A stretch of DNA of 64,000 bases from an uncultured Litoreibacter sp. (lineage in GTDB: Bacteria; Pseudomonadota; Alphaproteobacteria; Rhodobacterales; Rhodobacteraceae). The DNA lies in the NCBI GenBank assembly GCA_947504205.1, contig CANNGL010000002.1, positions 771,001-835,000 of the forward strand, in the 5' to 3' direction. Positions 40,503 through 50,164 of the stretch are shown here, in pieces. Every line of letters begins with the position of its first letter. The stretch's first letter is position 1. The position numbers and the translations under genes are program-made. The notes beneath the pieces are model-generated. The model worked only from the letters and a program-made list of their open reading frames with translations. It made no database searches and was not told where the DNA came from.

Positions 40503-42182
40503 ATGGGCGACAGTAGTATCATCTTGTTCGCACTGCATGTTGCAGGCGCTGCCGCCCTCCTGATTTGGGCGGTTCGACTGCTGCGCACCGGGGTCGAACG
40601 CGCGTTCTCGGTACAGTTGCGCGCCTTTTTGCGCCGTTCCAACTCCAACCGAGTGCAGGCCCTGGGCAGTGGGGTCTTGGCCGCGCTCTGCCTGCAAAGC
40701 GCGACCGCTGTTGCCGTGCTGGTTTCGAATTTTGCAAACAAAGGCGGGGTTGGCCTGTTGGCTGGCATAGCGATCCTGCTGGGGGCGGATATCGGGTCGG
40801 CCGTTGTTTCGCAGATACTTTTGGTCCGGCTCGACTTCCTCATACCGCTGCTATTGCTGTGTGGTGTGGTGTTGTTCCTGCGCAGTGGGCGGAACGAAGT
40901 TCGGCAATTCGGCCGCATGCTGATCGGAGTAGGCCTGATCTTCGTCTCCCTCGACATGATCCGCACCGCAACGGGGCCATTGATTGGCAGCCCCGCTACT
41001 GCGGGCGTCATGGGTTATTTGGCCGGTGATCTGGTGACGTCATTCGTGATCGGTGCTGTGTTTGCGTGGGCTATTCATTCTTCAGTGGCTGCGGTTCTGT
41101 TCTTTGTCACCCTCACGGGACAGGGGCTTTTGCCAGCAAGTGGCGCTGCGGCGATGGTCCTGGGAGCCAATGCCGGTGGTGCGGTTTTGGCTTATGTCCT
41201 GACGCTCACCGCCCCGACAACAGCACGCCGCATGGTCATGGCCAATCTGATCCTGCGCGGCGGAGGGGCGGGGCTGGTCCTGATTGTGCTGTCTCAGGGT
41301 GGGGTCGCTCTGAATCTTCTGGGCGTGGAACCGGCGCGACAGATCATCAACCTGCATTTGGTCTTCAACGTCGGGTTGGCGCTGATCAGCCTGCCGTTTC
41401 TTGGCTGGATCGCCTCGGCGATGCCCCTGCTGCTGTCGGAACCCGATGAACCAGCACGCCCGCTTGGCCAAGGCTCCGCCCTTGATACCGCGACATTGGA
41501 TCAGCCAACGCGCGCTTTGGCGTGCACGGCGCGGGAAGTCCTGAAGGCGGGGGAGGCAACGGAAGCCATGCTACGCTCTTCGATGTCGTTGTTCGAAAGT
41601 TGGGATGCGCCCACGGCAAAGGCGATCTCCGAGAAGGCCGCACATGTAGGCGCGATGCACGCTGACATCAAGCATTTTCTTGCGGGGCTGGATCATAAGA
41701 CCCTGTCAGAGACCGACCGGGACAGATCGGCCGAGCATACCGCCAACGCGTTGAACCTTGAGACAGCCGCGAACGCGATTTCGCAGGGGCTTGTCCCGCA
41801 GGCCGAGCAATTGCATATCGAGGGCCTGAAATTCTCTGATGCCGGATGGTCGGATTTGACGGATTTTCACGACAGGGTTCTGAGCAACACGCAACTTGCG
41901 CTGGGCGTTCTGATGACAGGCGCGCCGGATGCCGCGCGGCAGCTCTTGCAAGCCAAGGACAAGGTGCGCAAGGTCGAACAAAAGCTGCAGGAACGCCATC
42001 TGATGCGTCTGCGTGAAAACAATCCTGCCAGTTTCGAGACAAGCCGCGTGCATCAGGACATTCTGCGCACACTCAAAAACATCAATGCCGCCTTTGCCAC
42101 GATCGGCGTACCTATCGCTGCAAGGTCCGGTGATTTGCTGTCCTCCCGCCTTTCAGCGAAGTCAAAGGCCAGCAAAGCATAG
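40503..42182 (+). CDS. Na+/Pi cotransporter family protein with PhoU-like tail
   Basis: 559 residues. Two inverted Na/Pi repeats in about eight to nine membrane helices (to about residue 310) contain the QS motif LCLQSATAVAVLVSNFANKG and the second repeat FVIGAVFAWAIHSSVAAVLFFVTL. A soluble helical PhoU-like domain (about 340-550) follows. The family exchanges phosphate with sodium. It follows the phosphodiesterase gene by 6 bases and may export or balance phosphate released from the imported diester. Confidence 0.93.
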   Translation: MGDSSIILFALHVAGAAALLIWAVRLLRTGVERAFSVQLRAFLRRSNSNRVQALGSGVLAALCLQSATAVAVLVSNFANKGGVGLLAGIAILLGADIGSAVVSQILLVRLDFLIPLLLLCGVVLFLRSGRNEVRQFGRMLIGVGLIFVSLDMIRTATGPLIGSPATAGVMGYLAGDLVTSFVIGAVFAWAIHSSVAAVLFFVTLTGQGLLPASGAAAMVLGANAGGAVLAYVLTLTAPTTARRMVMANLILRGGGAGLVLIVLSQGGVALNLLGVEPARQIINLHLVFNVGLALISLPFLGWIASAMPLLLSEPDEPARPLGQGSALDTATLDQPTRALACTAREVLKAGEATEAMLRSSMSLFESWDAPTAKAISEKAAHVGAMHADIKHFLAGLDHKTLSETDRDRSAEHTANALNLETAANAISQGLVPQAEQLHIEGLKFSDAGWSDLTDFHDRVLSNTQLALGVLMTGAPDAARQLLQAKDKVRKVEQKLQERHLMRLRENNPASFETSRVHQDILRTLKNINAAFATIGVPIAARSGDLLSSRLSAKSKASKA

Positions 42183-42356
42183 CCCGACGGGCGCATCTGG
42201 GCCACGCGACCAGGTGAATGGAGGGTTATCCACCCAATGCAGATCGCTTGAGAAACCGTCGACCAGTATCAAGCCATCCGGCAGCGCTTGCATTGACTAT
42301 CGAGATTTTGGGTCTCTAGGGTTGTTGCTAAAGCCCACCTGTTATTGGAGCTTTTG

Positions 42357-43098
42357 TTGCACGTAATTAAATTCGTTCTTCTTCTCCTGTCGATACCCCT
42401 TGTCTGGTTTGTTGGCTCGATTGTGTGGATGTTTATCGCGCTCGAAGTCTTCTATCCGTTTCAATATGCACGACTGCAACCTGAAGCCGAGGACTGGAAC
42501 CGGAATAACTGGGAAACCGGGTTAGCGTGTCACTGTGCAGGTCTCTTCCGGGGAAGCGCTTGATCGGGGATCTGCGACCGCGACAGTGGACTGCTACCGA
42601 AAGCAGTTTGTCCGTCCCGGAGGACTGAAGGGACCGCCAAGTGCACCAAAGGTCATTCAGCGAGTTGGACCTGCGTACCTCATCGTGCCTTTCGGATCGG
42701 ATGCCGCCCTCTACACATCCTTGAAGGATGTTTGTCACGACGCGCTGCGCGAACATGATGATTGGCAGCTGCCGCACGTCACAGAGAGCCGTTCCTATCG
42801 GGCGCATATCGTCGCGCATGACCAGTCGTTCAGTTGCTCTCTTGGCAACGAGCCCCGCACGAGCCAAGGGCAGGTGACTCGCCCGGCGTTTGTGGATGTC
42901 GAAGAGATCCCCCTGCGCACACTCCTGTCTCTCGGTGATTATCAGGCTTTGCCGGACCGGATCGACAATCCGTATCATCGTCTGCCGCAGACCTACCGTT
43001 GGTGGACCGAAGGAGTTGAAACGAAGTGCTGGCGCATCAGGCGTGACGACGCATGCACCCCGAAGGTCGAGCAGGCGTGCGGCACGCCCTACCGTTAA
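42357..43098 (+). pseudogene. Membrane-anchored protein of unknown function, frameshifted near 42520
   Basis: A TTG at 42357, six bases after GGAG, opens a frame with one strong membrane helix (FVLLLLSIPLVWFVGSIVW) and YPFQYARLQPEAEDWNRNNWETG. A second frame then carries RVTVQVSSGEALDRG and continues to 43098, with several cysteines and a compact beta-rich look. Removing one base near 42524 joins them into one ~246-residue protein. I do not recognise the family. It follows the Na/Pi gene by about 170 bases. The GTG at 42535 could also start the second part alone. Confidence 0.5.
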
Positions 43099-43585
43099 CT
43101 CTTCCTGCGCATTGTGCGGTTCGGAAAACAGTGATCCGCTACTCTATCCGAGCCGAAGCGGTCATTCGCGCATTTCGTAGCATCATGCGCTGGGCTATAT
43201 AGCTGCCACCCGATACTTTTTGCCGTGTGAATTAGCGCGGAAGTGCAGCTTTGGGTTCTGTGCGCGGAACAGAAGCTGACATTACTGTTGCTGTGCCAAG
43301 GTCCGCTTTTGGAGGAACGGTCTTCATTAGCTCGTCGAAGAGTTAGCGCAGCGCTGCTGCCAAGTGCTCAAGCGTGGTGTCCTGAATAGTTTGCTGAAAT
43401 GCGACTGTGCGCTTGGGACAACAAGCAAAAAAGAAAGCCGCTGAAATGGACTGAGCTTCGAGGCTTGACTTGCAGGGCTTGTAATCGTGTTCTTGGAAAG
43501 GATTTTAGTTAGCCAATTTCGACAATTGTGGCTGCCTAATGCCGAAAAATTGCGCCGACTTGTAGAGTGGACCGAGCACCTAAAG
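43099..43585. other. Intergenic stretch, lower GC
   Basis: About 490 bases between the broken membrane gene and the next signal peptide. Short frames on both strands show no family features. AT content is higher than in the operons on either side, consistent with accessory DNA. No gene is called. Confidence 0.4.
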
Positions 43586-44083
43586 ATGGTATTAAGAGCG
43601 GCAATCATAGGTAGCCTATTCTTTATAGTTCTTAATATTTTGCAGACTGTATCTGCTGGAGCTGAGGCCAAACCGAACTCGAAGACGCTTCCCACGCTAA
43701 CATCGGGCGAATGTTCAAGTTTTGTAGGAGCGGACGTGTCAGATTTCGAGCTGAATTGGCGCGCGATTTCATCGCTTGAAGAACTCGATAGATGTCTGTC
43801 TGTGGCTTCGAACCAGTTGCGTGACGCTTTGCAGATTTCAAATTGGCTGTCTCGTCAAGGTTTCGATGTGGCGGATCCTCTGACCTATTCAGCTAGGACG
43901 ATGATTGCTTCCTTTGGGTATAATGGTGAAGGGGCTTTGATAAGCGCGTCAATTCCCAAAAAGCCCCTCGATATCGGACTTAGTTTGGTGCAGGTGTTCG
44001 ATGTTCATAGCCTCAGCGTTGGAATCCTCTTGGACGAGGATGGCGAGCCGCTTAAAGTCTCCAGCTCTCTCAGCAGAAACTAA
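43586..44083 (+). CDS. Exported protein of unknown function
   Basis: 165 residues from MVLRAAIIGSLFFIVLNIL, giving a signal peptide that ends near SAGAEA. A start at 43487 would add 33 residues. The mature part contains GECSSFVGADVSDFELNWRAISSLEELDRCLSVAS and FGYNGEGALISASIP, with a Cys pair. I recognise no domain. Base composition is less GC-rich than the neighbours, suggesting transfer. Confidence 0.5.
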   Translation: MVLRAAIIGSLFFIVLNILQTVSAGAEAKPNSKTLPTLTSGECSSFVGADVSDFELNWRAISSLEELDRCLSVASNQLRDALQISNWLSRQGFDVADPLTYSARTMIASFGYNGEGALISASIPKKPLDIGLSLVQVFDVHSLSVGILLDEDGEPLKVSSSLSRN

Positions 44084-44362
44084 TCTTCATTCAAACGCAC
44101 CGAAGCTAGGCGAAATTGATATCCCACCGGAGTTCAATTTCCCCGGTTTTTTTGGGGACAGATCAATCGTATCTGCGATCAAGAAATGTAATTCGCGCCC
44201 TTCAACTCAGGGGATTTGTCTGTGTCTTCGATAGAAACTGGAACCAGCGTCATGCCAATTCACATTTGTAAGTGGCCGCAGCTTTCTTATACGGCTGGAC
44301 AGTTCTCATAAACCATTCAATTTTAGCGAGAATTGTGAAAAGCCATTTGGCGGAGCTGATTT

Positions 44363-44812
44363 ATGTCCCTTATTCATTGTACTGGGCTTCTTGTCGTGGG
44401 GTTGGTCGCTACAACCTCGATATGCTCAGCAACTGAGATTTCCGGAAAGATTGAGGCCGTTCAGGATGACGGTAAGTTCGTGTTTTCCGACGGACGCATT
44501 TTGCAACAATGGGGGATCGAAATCACAGACGTTCCCGACGTCAATCGACTAGTCACTGGAAAAAGAGCTGACTGCTTATTGCTCTCTCGCGACGCCGACA
44601 TTTCGCTAGCAGATTGCCGGATCTCCAGCAGTGGTGAAATGGTAGACTTTGCCGACACTCTGAGCCTTTTTACATGGCTTCCAGTGCTGAGTTGGGCGAA
44701 AGAAAAATGCTCTACGGACGAGTTCGAGGAAACTGCACGACGGGTTAGGGGATTTGGTCAAGTCAAGCATGCCTGCGATGCTGGCAAACCTATCCGTTTC
44801 ACACGCTATTAG
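44363..44812 (+). CDS. Exported small protein, possibly SNase-like OB fold
   Basis: 149 residues. A signal peptide ends near CSATE. The segment EISGKIEAVQDDGKFVFSDGRILQQWGIEI resembles the opening strands of thermonuclease-like OB domains, but the catalytic Arg-Glu pattern is not evident. Therefore I do not call a nuclease. Four later cysteines could form disulfides. Lower-GC accessory surroundings. Confidence 0.5.
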   Translation: MSLIHCTGLLVVGLVATTSICSATEISGKIEAVQDDGKFVFSDGRILQQWGIEITDVPDVNRLVTGKRADCLLLSRDADISLADCRISSSGEMVDFADTLSLFTWLPVLSWAKEKCSTDEFEETARRVRGFGQVKHACDAGKPIRFTRY

Positions 44813-45070
44813 TATTTTCACCTCCCGGGAAATAGTGGAAATTGCAAATCTCGTCGCCAGTGGCGCAATTGATCTTGTCGGCAACGAGATAGATGAACGC
44901 GCCGAGCTCATCCAAACTTAACAACCGCTGTTTGATCACAAGGGAGCGGCTTTTCGACGGTCTCTTTTACGATTTGGCTCCACGCTGACTTTGGTCGTTG
45001 CGCGGACTTTGCGGGCATTCCTTTCGGTGGATGAGACGTTACACTTGGGTTTGAGACGTGCTCGATGCCG

Positions 45071-46024
45071 TCAAAGACCGGTATCGTAGCTGGTCAATCG
45101 GAAGCTGCTCGACTTGACCAGTTCACCCATGGCCGCGAACTCCTCGGTCCAACTTTGTGCCTGTGCATTCAGGGTCTCCATATCGGGGCGGCTGCTCCAG
45201 TAGTTCACACAAAGCCATGTGCCGTCCTCGCCTTGACCCACGGTTCGGTAGAGTAGCGTGTCATTCTGGTTCATCTTTTGCGTGATGGTTTCGAAAAACG
45301 CGCGCACGTCGGCAGGGTCGGCTCCGTCGGCCTGCTCGAATAGAACGATCTCAACATGCTTGGGAACACGCAGATCCTCCGCGCCTACCTTCTGGGTCAT
45401 GCCCCCCTCCAATCGTCTTAGCGGCATTTGCAGGGCTGTTGGCCGGTCATCCGGTGCCGCCAAGGGCTGGCCGTCAACGGGCCGCGCGCCGAAATAGAGG
45501 TGCCCGGCTGAGACATGGAGCACTTCGTATTCCGTTGTTGGCGCATTGGCCGCAACCCCCATGACCGAACATCCGCTTTCAAACACGTCCTGCTCGGCGC
45601 CAACCGACCATCTTTCCGCGCCGCAAGAGCCGACCTCAGCAGAGTTCAAAAACCCCGCGAAGCCTTCCATTTGTGGTGTGATGGTCAGGTAGTCGTTAAC
45701 GATCAGATCGACGTCGCGCGCGCCCGGTGCCACTTCTGAGGCCCCCAGAACATTGACGTCGCCACCGAACTTTAGCTCCAACAAGGGCGCGGAACACGTT
45801 GGATCGGCAAAGGTTGTGAAATGGGCGTCGATGCGGCCCGGTGTGAAGGTGATGGAGCGCTTAAGATACCAAGGGGCAATGCCATCCTGCCCCGCCTGTG
45901 GGCGCAATTCGCAAGCAATACTCTCCCAGGTTCCGTCAAGGTCAAGCGTGCTTTCTTGCGCAAGGGCTGGTGTCGCCAGCATGCTGACAGCAGTCAGGCA
46001 AAAGTTATTCAGTGTCAGTTTCAT
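45071..46024 (-). CDS. Exported protein with APCDD1-like and ABM-like regions
   Basis: 317 residues from MKLTLNNFCL, with a signal peptide ending at ALAQE. The N-terminal two thirds (LDGTWESIACELRPQ, YLKRSITF, ITPQMEGFAGFLNSAEVGSCG, YEVLHVSAGHLYFG) read as a lipocalin-like APCDD1-type beta domain. The C-terminal ~95 residues (HVEIVLFEQADGADPADVRAFFETITQKM) resemble a dimeric alpha/beta-barrel (ABM) domain. Function unknown. It is divergent from a LysR-type gene 52 bases away and is probably its target. Confidence 0.65.
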   Translation of the reverse strand: MKLTLNNFCLTAVSMLATPALAQESTLDLDGTWESIACELRPQAGQDGIAPWYLKRSITFTPGRIDAHFTTFADPTCSAPLLELKFGGDVNVLGASEVAPGARDVDLIVNDYLTITPQMEGFAGFLNSAEVGSCGAERWSVGAEQDVFESGCSVMGVAANAPTTEYEVLHVSAGHLYFGARPVDGQPLAAPDDRPTALQMPLRRLEGGMTQKVGAEDLRVPKHVEIVLFEQADGADPADVRAFFETITQKMNQNDTLLYRTVGQGEDGTWLCVNYWSSRPDMETLNAQAQSWTEEFAAMGELVKSSSFRLTSYDTGL

Positions 46025-46076
46025 GATCGTATCCTCTGCGGTGCCATTCAACGGCGAACCTCACAGAGGAAGTGAC

Positions 46077-47009
46077 GTGAAACAAATTAATCAATATGAT
46101 GATTGCATGAACAAAGGCAATGTAAATCTAGCAGCACTTGATTTGAATCTTATCACGGCATTCAGTGCGCTGCTGGATCATCAGTCGGTTTCTGAAGCTG
46201 CAGACGCGGTTGGTCGCACACAGTCAGCAATGTCTCATAGCCTGTCGAGATTGCGCGACCACTTTCGCGATCCGCTTCTTGTGCGCGACGGCTGGGCGAT
46301 GCGTCTCACGCCTTTTGCGGAGGACCTGCATCCGCGTGTTTCGGCAGCGTCCGAGGCTGCTAAATTGATGTTCGCCACCAGTTTCGGATTTGATCCGGCC
46401 ACGACCACGCGCCGCATCCGGATCGCGGCACCGGATCTATGCGCGTCGCTTTTTACAGGTCTGATCGGCGAACTGGCAAAGGCGGCCCCACTCGCTTCGG
46501 TCGAATTCGTCGAAGGCACAGTGGCCCGCCAAGCGGTTTTGAGGTCTGAGGCTGACATTGGTTTGGGATTTGGCAGGCCAAAATCTGACCCGAACCTCGT
46601 GATGCACAATATTGCGCCACTCGACTGGTGCACCTTCGCTCCAAAGCAGCATGACTACCATCGGAACATGACCACAAAAACATGGGGTGCATCCCGGCAT
46701 ATCCTAGTTGGGCAAGGCAGTACGCAAGAAGGGCCAGTGGAAAAGGTTCTTCGAAAGCACGGCATTGAGCGTCGGGTCGTTTGCTACACGTCAAACTTTT
46801 CTGCTGCGCTTAACCTTGCTGCGGAGACAGGCGCGCTTTTGACGACGCTGCGCTCACCCTTTGAGAATATAGCGAAGCGGCTCGGAATGGTGGCCTTGCC
46901 CACACCCTTTAAGATGCCAGACGCGCCAGCAACGCTGATGTTCCGGAATGACTACAACAATCCGTATTCGGTCTGGCTGAAAGAACTCTGCCAAGACTTA
47001 GTTAGCTGA
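46077..47009 (+). CDS. LysR-family regulator
   Basis: 310 residues from a GTG at 46077 with AGAGGA just upstream; ATG 46107 is the alternative. The winged helix contains SVSEAADAVGRTQSAMSHSLSRLRDHFRDPLLVR, the NodD-like arrangement. The effector domain includes SEADIGLGFGRPKSDPNL. It lies back to back with the exported APCDD1/ABM-like protein and probably controls it. Its stop is about 35 bases left of the right direct-repeat copy. Confidence 0.9.
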   Translation: MKQINQYDDCMNKGNVNLAALDLNLITAFSALLDHQSVSEAADAVGRTQSAMSHSLSRLRDHFRDPLLVRDGWAMRLTPFAEDLHPRVSAASEAAKLMFATSFGFDPATTTRRIRIAAPDLCASLFTGLIGELAKAAPLASVEFVEGTVARQAVLRSEADIGLGFGRPKSDPNLVMHNIAPLDWCTFAPKQHDYHRNMTTKTWGASRHILVGQGSTQEGPVEKVLRKHGIERRVVCYTSNFSAALNLAAETGALLTTLRSPFENIAKRLGMVALPTPFKMPDAPATLMFRNDYNNPYSVWLKELCQDLVS

Positions 47010-47041
47010 CAGTCCTGCGCAGCGCAGCATGGGCCATTGGA

Positions 47042-47275
47042 GCTCTTAACGGTCATTCCGGTCAAATATTTGCCGGACGCAAACCGAAGGTGCCGGACCG
47101 TCTCCGGGGCTGGCGGTGTGGGGGAGAGGGTTGTGGTGCGCATGAACGCGCACCCTACGGGTTGTGCGGGATTGGGGGCGGGGGAGCGCTGCCCTACGCT
47201 TGGGTGTGGAAGTGGTCGTAGATGGTCTGGGCCATGGCCTCCGAGACGCCCTCGACGGCCTTGAGATCGACCAGA
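47042..47275. repeat. ~235-base direct repeat, right copy, overlapping the uvrC 3' end
   Basis: It matches 29329-29565. It contains the non-coding region downstream of uvrC, including a GGTGCGC/GCGCACC hairpin (47135-47154), and the last 82 coding bases of uvrC. This is the native copy because it continues into the full gene. Confidence 0.88.
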
Positions 47276-49077
47276 TTGGCGCGGGCGACGGCTTTGGCGC
47301 TGCCGAAATGGGTCAGGAGCGCTTTTTTACGTTTGGGGCCGATCCCCTCGATCTGGTCCAGCGGGTTTTTCATTTGTGATTTGGCGCGTTTGGCGCGGTG
47401 GGTGCCGATGGCGAAGCGGTGGGCCTCGTCGCGCAGGCGCTGGATGAAATAGAGGACGGGGTCGTTGTGGCGGAGTGCCATGACGGGTTTGCCGGTGCGG
47501 TGGAATTCCTCCTTCCCGGCATCGCGGTCGAGGCCCTTGGCGATGCCGACCATGGCGATGTCCTCGATGCCGAAATCGCGCATGATCTGGCGCACGGCGG
47601 AGACTTGCCCCGCGCCGCCATCGATCAGCAGCAGGTCGGGCCACATGGCCAGCTCGCGGTCGGGATCCTCTTTCAGGAGGCGTTTGAAGCGGCGGGTCAG
47701 GACCTCTTTCATCATGCCGAAATCATCGCCGGGCGTGAGATCATCGCCCTTGATGTTGAACTTGCGGTACTGGGATTTGAGAAACCCGTCAGCGCCCGCG
47801 ACGATCATCGCGCCGACGGCATCGGTGCCCTGAATGTGGGAGTTGTCGTAGACCTCGATCCGGGCGGGCGGTTCCGGCAGGTCGAGGGCGTCTGCGAGGC
47901 CCTTGAGAAGCTTGGTCTGGGTCGCGGTCTCCGCCATCTTGCGGGCGAGGCTTTCGCGGGCATTGCGCAGCGCGGAGGTGACCAGTTCATGCTTTTCGCC
48001 ACGGATTGGATTGAAGAGTTCGACTTTGCGCTTGGCTTTCTCGCCAAGGGCGGCGGCCATCAAGTCAGGATCCTCCAGCCCGTGGGACAGGATGATCTGA
48101 CGGGGCGGCTCCTTGTCGGAATAGAACTGGCCGAGGAAAGCTTCGAGGATTTCGGCCTCGTCGGCATTGGCGGTGCGCGGGTAGAAGTCGCGGTTGCCCC
48201 AGTTCTGGTTGGCACGGATGAAGAAGACCTGCACGCAGGCCTGCCCGTGTTCGAGGTGCAGCGCTATGACGTCGGCTTCCTTGACGGTTTGCGGGTTGAT
48301 GCCCTGGGCGGATTGCACTTGCGTGAGCGCGCGGATGCGGTCGCGCAGGGCGGCGGCGCGTTCAAATTCCATCGCTTCGGAGGCGGCAGCCATTTCTTCA
48401 GCGAGATGAGCCTGTACGTTGGTGCTTTGGCCTTTGAGGAAGCGTTCGGCATCGGCCACGAGGCCCGCGTAATCCTGTTTCGAGATATGTCCGACGCAAG
48501 GGCCGGAGCAGCGCTTGATCTGGTATTGCAGGCAGGGGCGGGAGCGGGTTTCGAAGTTTGAGTCCGTGCAGTCGCGCAGAAGGAAGGCACGTTGCAGCTG
48601 GTTGAGCGTGCGGTTGACGGCCCCGGCCGAGGCGAAGGGGCCGTAATAGTCACCCTTCTCGCGCTTGGCGCCGCGGTGCTTCTTGATCTGCGGAAAGTCG
48701 TGGCTCTTGGTGACAAGGATGTTCGGGAATGACTTGTCGTCGCGCAGGAGCACGTTGAACTTGGGCTTGAGCTGCTTGATCAGGTTTTGTTCGAGCAGCA
48801 GCGCTTCGGTCTCGGTCTTGGTCGTCAGGAACATCATCGACGCGGTGTCGGAAATCATCCGGGCGATGCGGGGTGTGTGGCCGGTGGGTTTGGCGTAGGA
48901 CGACACCCGCTTTTTCAGCGCACGCGCCTTGCCCACGTAGAGAACGCGGTTCTGCTCATCAAGCATCCGATAGACGCCGGGCGAATTGTCCAGCGTCTTG
49001 AGGTATGACTGGATACATCGATGTCCGGTAACTGGATCGGTTTTCTGAGGTAACGTCAGGTCAGATTTTTCAGCCAT
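47194..49077 (-). CDS. uvrC: Excinuclease ABC subunit C
   Basis: 627 residues from MAEKSDLTL; an ATG at 49128 would add 17. GIY-YIG domain: [28 protein letters not shown] Cys-rich region ([27 protein letters not shown]) comes next, followed by a UVR motif near [16 protein letters not shown]. The RNase H-like 5' nuclease domain includes [18 protein letters not shown] and LLIDGGAGQ. The C-terminal helix-hairpin-helix pair is [11 protein letters not shown] and [16 protein letters not shown]. It makes the dual incision in nucleotide excision repair with UvrB. Its 3' end is duplicated at 29.5 kb. Confidence 0.97.
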   Translation of the reverse strand: MAEKSDLTLPQKTDPVTGHRCIQSYLKTLDNSPGVYRMLDEQNRVLYVGKARALKKRVSSYAKPTGHTPRIARMISDTASMMFLTTKTETEALLLEQNLIKQLKPKFNVLLRDDKSFPNILVTKSHDFPQIKKHRGAKREKGDYYGPFASAGAVNRTLNQLQRAFLLRDCTDSNFETRSRPCLQYQIKRCSGPCVGHISKQDYAGLVADAERFLKGQSTNVQAHLAEEMAAASEAMEFERAAALRDRIRALTQVQSAQGINPQTVKEADVIALHLEHGQACVQVFFIRANQNWGNRDFYPRTANADEAEILEAFLGQFYSDKEPPRQIILSHGLEDPDLMAAALGEKAKRKVELFNPIRGEKHELVTSALRNARESLARKMAETATQTKLLKGLADALDLPEPPARIEVYDNSHIQGTDAVGAMIVAGADGFLKSQYRKFNIKGDDLTPGDDFGMMKEVLTRRFKRLLKEDPDRELAMWPDLLLIDGGAGQVSAVRQIMRDFGIEDIAMVGIAKGLDRDAGKEEFHRTGKPVMALRHNDPVLYFIQRLRDEAHRFAIGTHRAKRAKSQMKNPLDQIEGIGPKRKKALLTHFGSAKAVARANLVDLKAVEGVSEAMAQTIYDHFHTQA

Positions 49078-49377
49078 GCTCTCAATGTCGTGATTCCCGG
49101 CTTTCGCTGCAATGGCTTTACGACCCATGCAAGCAAAAACCTGTCCACTTTTCCTGTGGATAAACTTGGGGGAAAGATTTGTAGAGGGAGATTTTTTCCT
49201 TATTTTTCCGTGGGAGACACTATTTGCCTAATTTTTAGGCACTTATCTAACTATTTGATTTTAATAGTTAAAAAAGGTCATTTTTTACAAGTTACTGATA
49301 TCATTAGGCTTTTGGTAACAAGTTTTTGACGAGTCAGTGACAAGTGGACAAGTCAAAACCCGGACTGCCGTCAAGGC
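49078..49377. other. AT-rich region with two hairpins upstream of uvrC
   Basis: About 300 bases, strikingly AT-rich compared with the rest. TGCCTAA-TTT-TTAGGCA lies at 49225-49241 and TAACTATT-TGATTTT-AATAGTTA at 49248-49270, followed by an A6 run. It contains the uvrC promoter and the end of the SDR transcript. No gene seen. Confidence 0.5.
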
Positions 49378-50163
49378 CTATTCGACACCCAATACATCCG
49401 GGGTTTGCCAGCCCAAATGCTGGCCGCCATCCATACATAGAAGCTGTCCGGTAAGGGCAGGACTTCGCAGAATAAATTCGAGCGCGGCGGTCATATCCTC
49501 GGGGTTCGATCCTCGCTGCAGAATGGTTGCTGCACGCTGTTTAGCGAAGTGTTCATCCGACTGCCGACCGCCCACCAAGGTGGGGCCAGGGCCGATACCA
49601 TTGACCCTGATCCGCGGCGCCAAGGACTGAGCGGCGGTCTGGGTGAAAGCCCAGAGGCCCATCTTGGCGATGGTATAGGTCATGAACTCTGGCGTCAGTT
49701 TTCGCACCCTTTGATCGATCATGTTGACCACACAGGCGCTGGCGACCGGCTCACCATGATGATCTGTGCCCACGTCAGGTGTTTGGGCGGCGAATGCCTG
49801 GGTCAGAAGGAACGGTGCCTGAAGGTTTGACACCATGTGGCGGTTCCAGCTCTCGCGGGTCGCTGTCTGCAAGGTGTCATATTCAAAGATGGAAGCATTG
49901 TTGATCAGGACCGTCAGGGGTTGACCCAAAGCCTCCGCCGCGCGCGGGACCAGAGCTTCGGCGGCATCGAGGTCCAGCAGGTCGGCCTGTAGCGCTTCGG
50001 CAGTGCAGCCCATGTTGCGCAGTTCGGTGACGGTTTGATCGGCGTCATCTGACGACGAGGCGTAATGCACGGCCACATCAAATCCGAGATTGCCCAGATG
50101 AAGTGCCATGGCCCTGCCAAGACGAGCGCCACCGCCTGTTACAAGTGCTGCCCCTGAAATCAC
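49378..50163 (-). CDS. Short-chain dehydrogenase, pteridine-reductase/FolM-like
   Basis: 261 residues from GTG 50163, preceded by GGAGG. The Rossmann start is TGGGARLGRAMA, followed by NNASIFEYD and the catalytic YTIAK, with Ser replaced in the region CVVNMIDQRV. The arginine after TGGGA and the MIDQR strand are typical of PTR1/FolM-type reductases, which reduce dihydropterins with NADPH. It starts one base after the stop of the antiporter gene. A general SDR role remains possible. Confidence 0.85.
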   Translation of the reverse strand: MISGAALVTGGGARLGRAMALHLGNLGFDVAVHYASSSDDADQTVTELRNMGCTAEALQADLLDLDAAEALVPRAAEALGQPLTVLINNASIFEYDTLQTATRESWNRHMVSNLQAPFLLTQAFAAQTPDVGTDHHGEPVASACVVNMIDQRVRKLTPEFMTYTIAKMGLWAFTQTAAQSLAPRIRVNGIGPGPTLVGGRQSDEHFAKQRAATILQRGSNPEDMTAALEFILRSPALTGQLLCMDGGQHLGWQTPDVLGVE

Positions 50164-50164
50164 G

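Noticed and set aside
44363..44812. Thermonuclease (SNase) identity
   Set aside because: Only the first strands resemble the fold; catalytic Arg and Glu positions are not visible, so no nuclease call is made.
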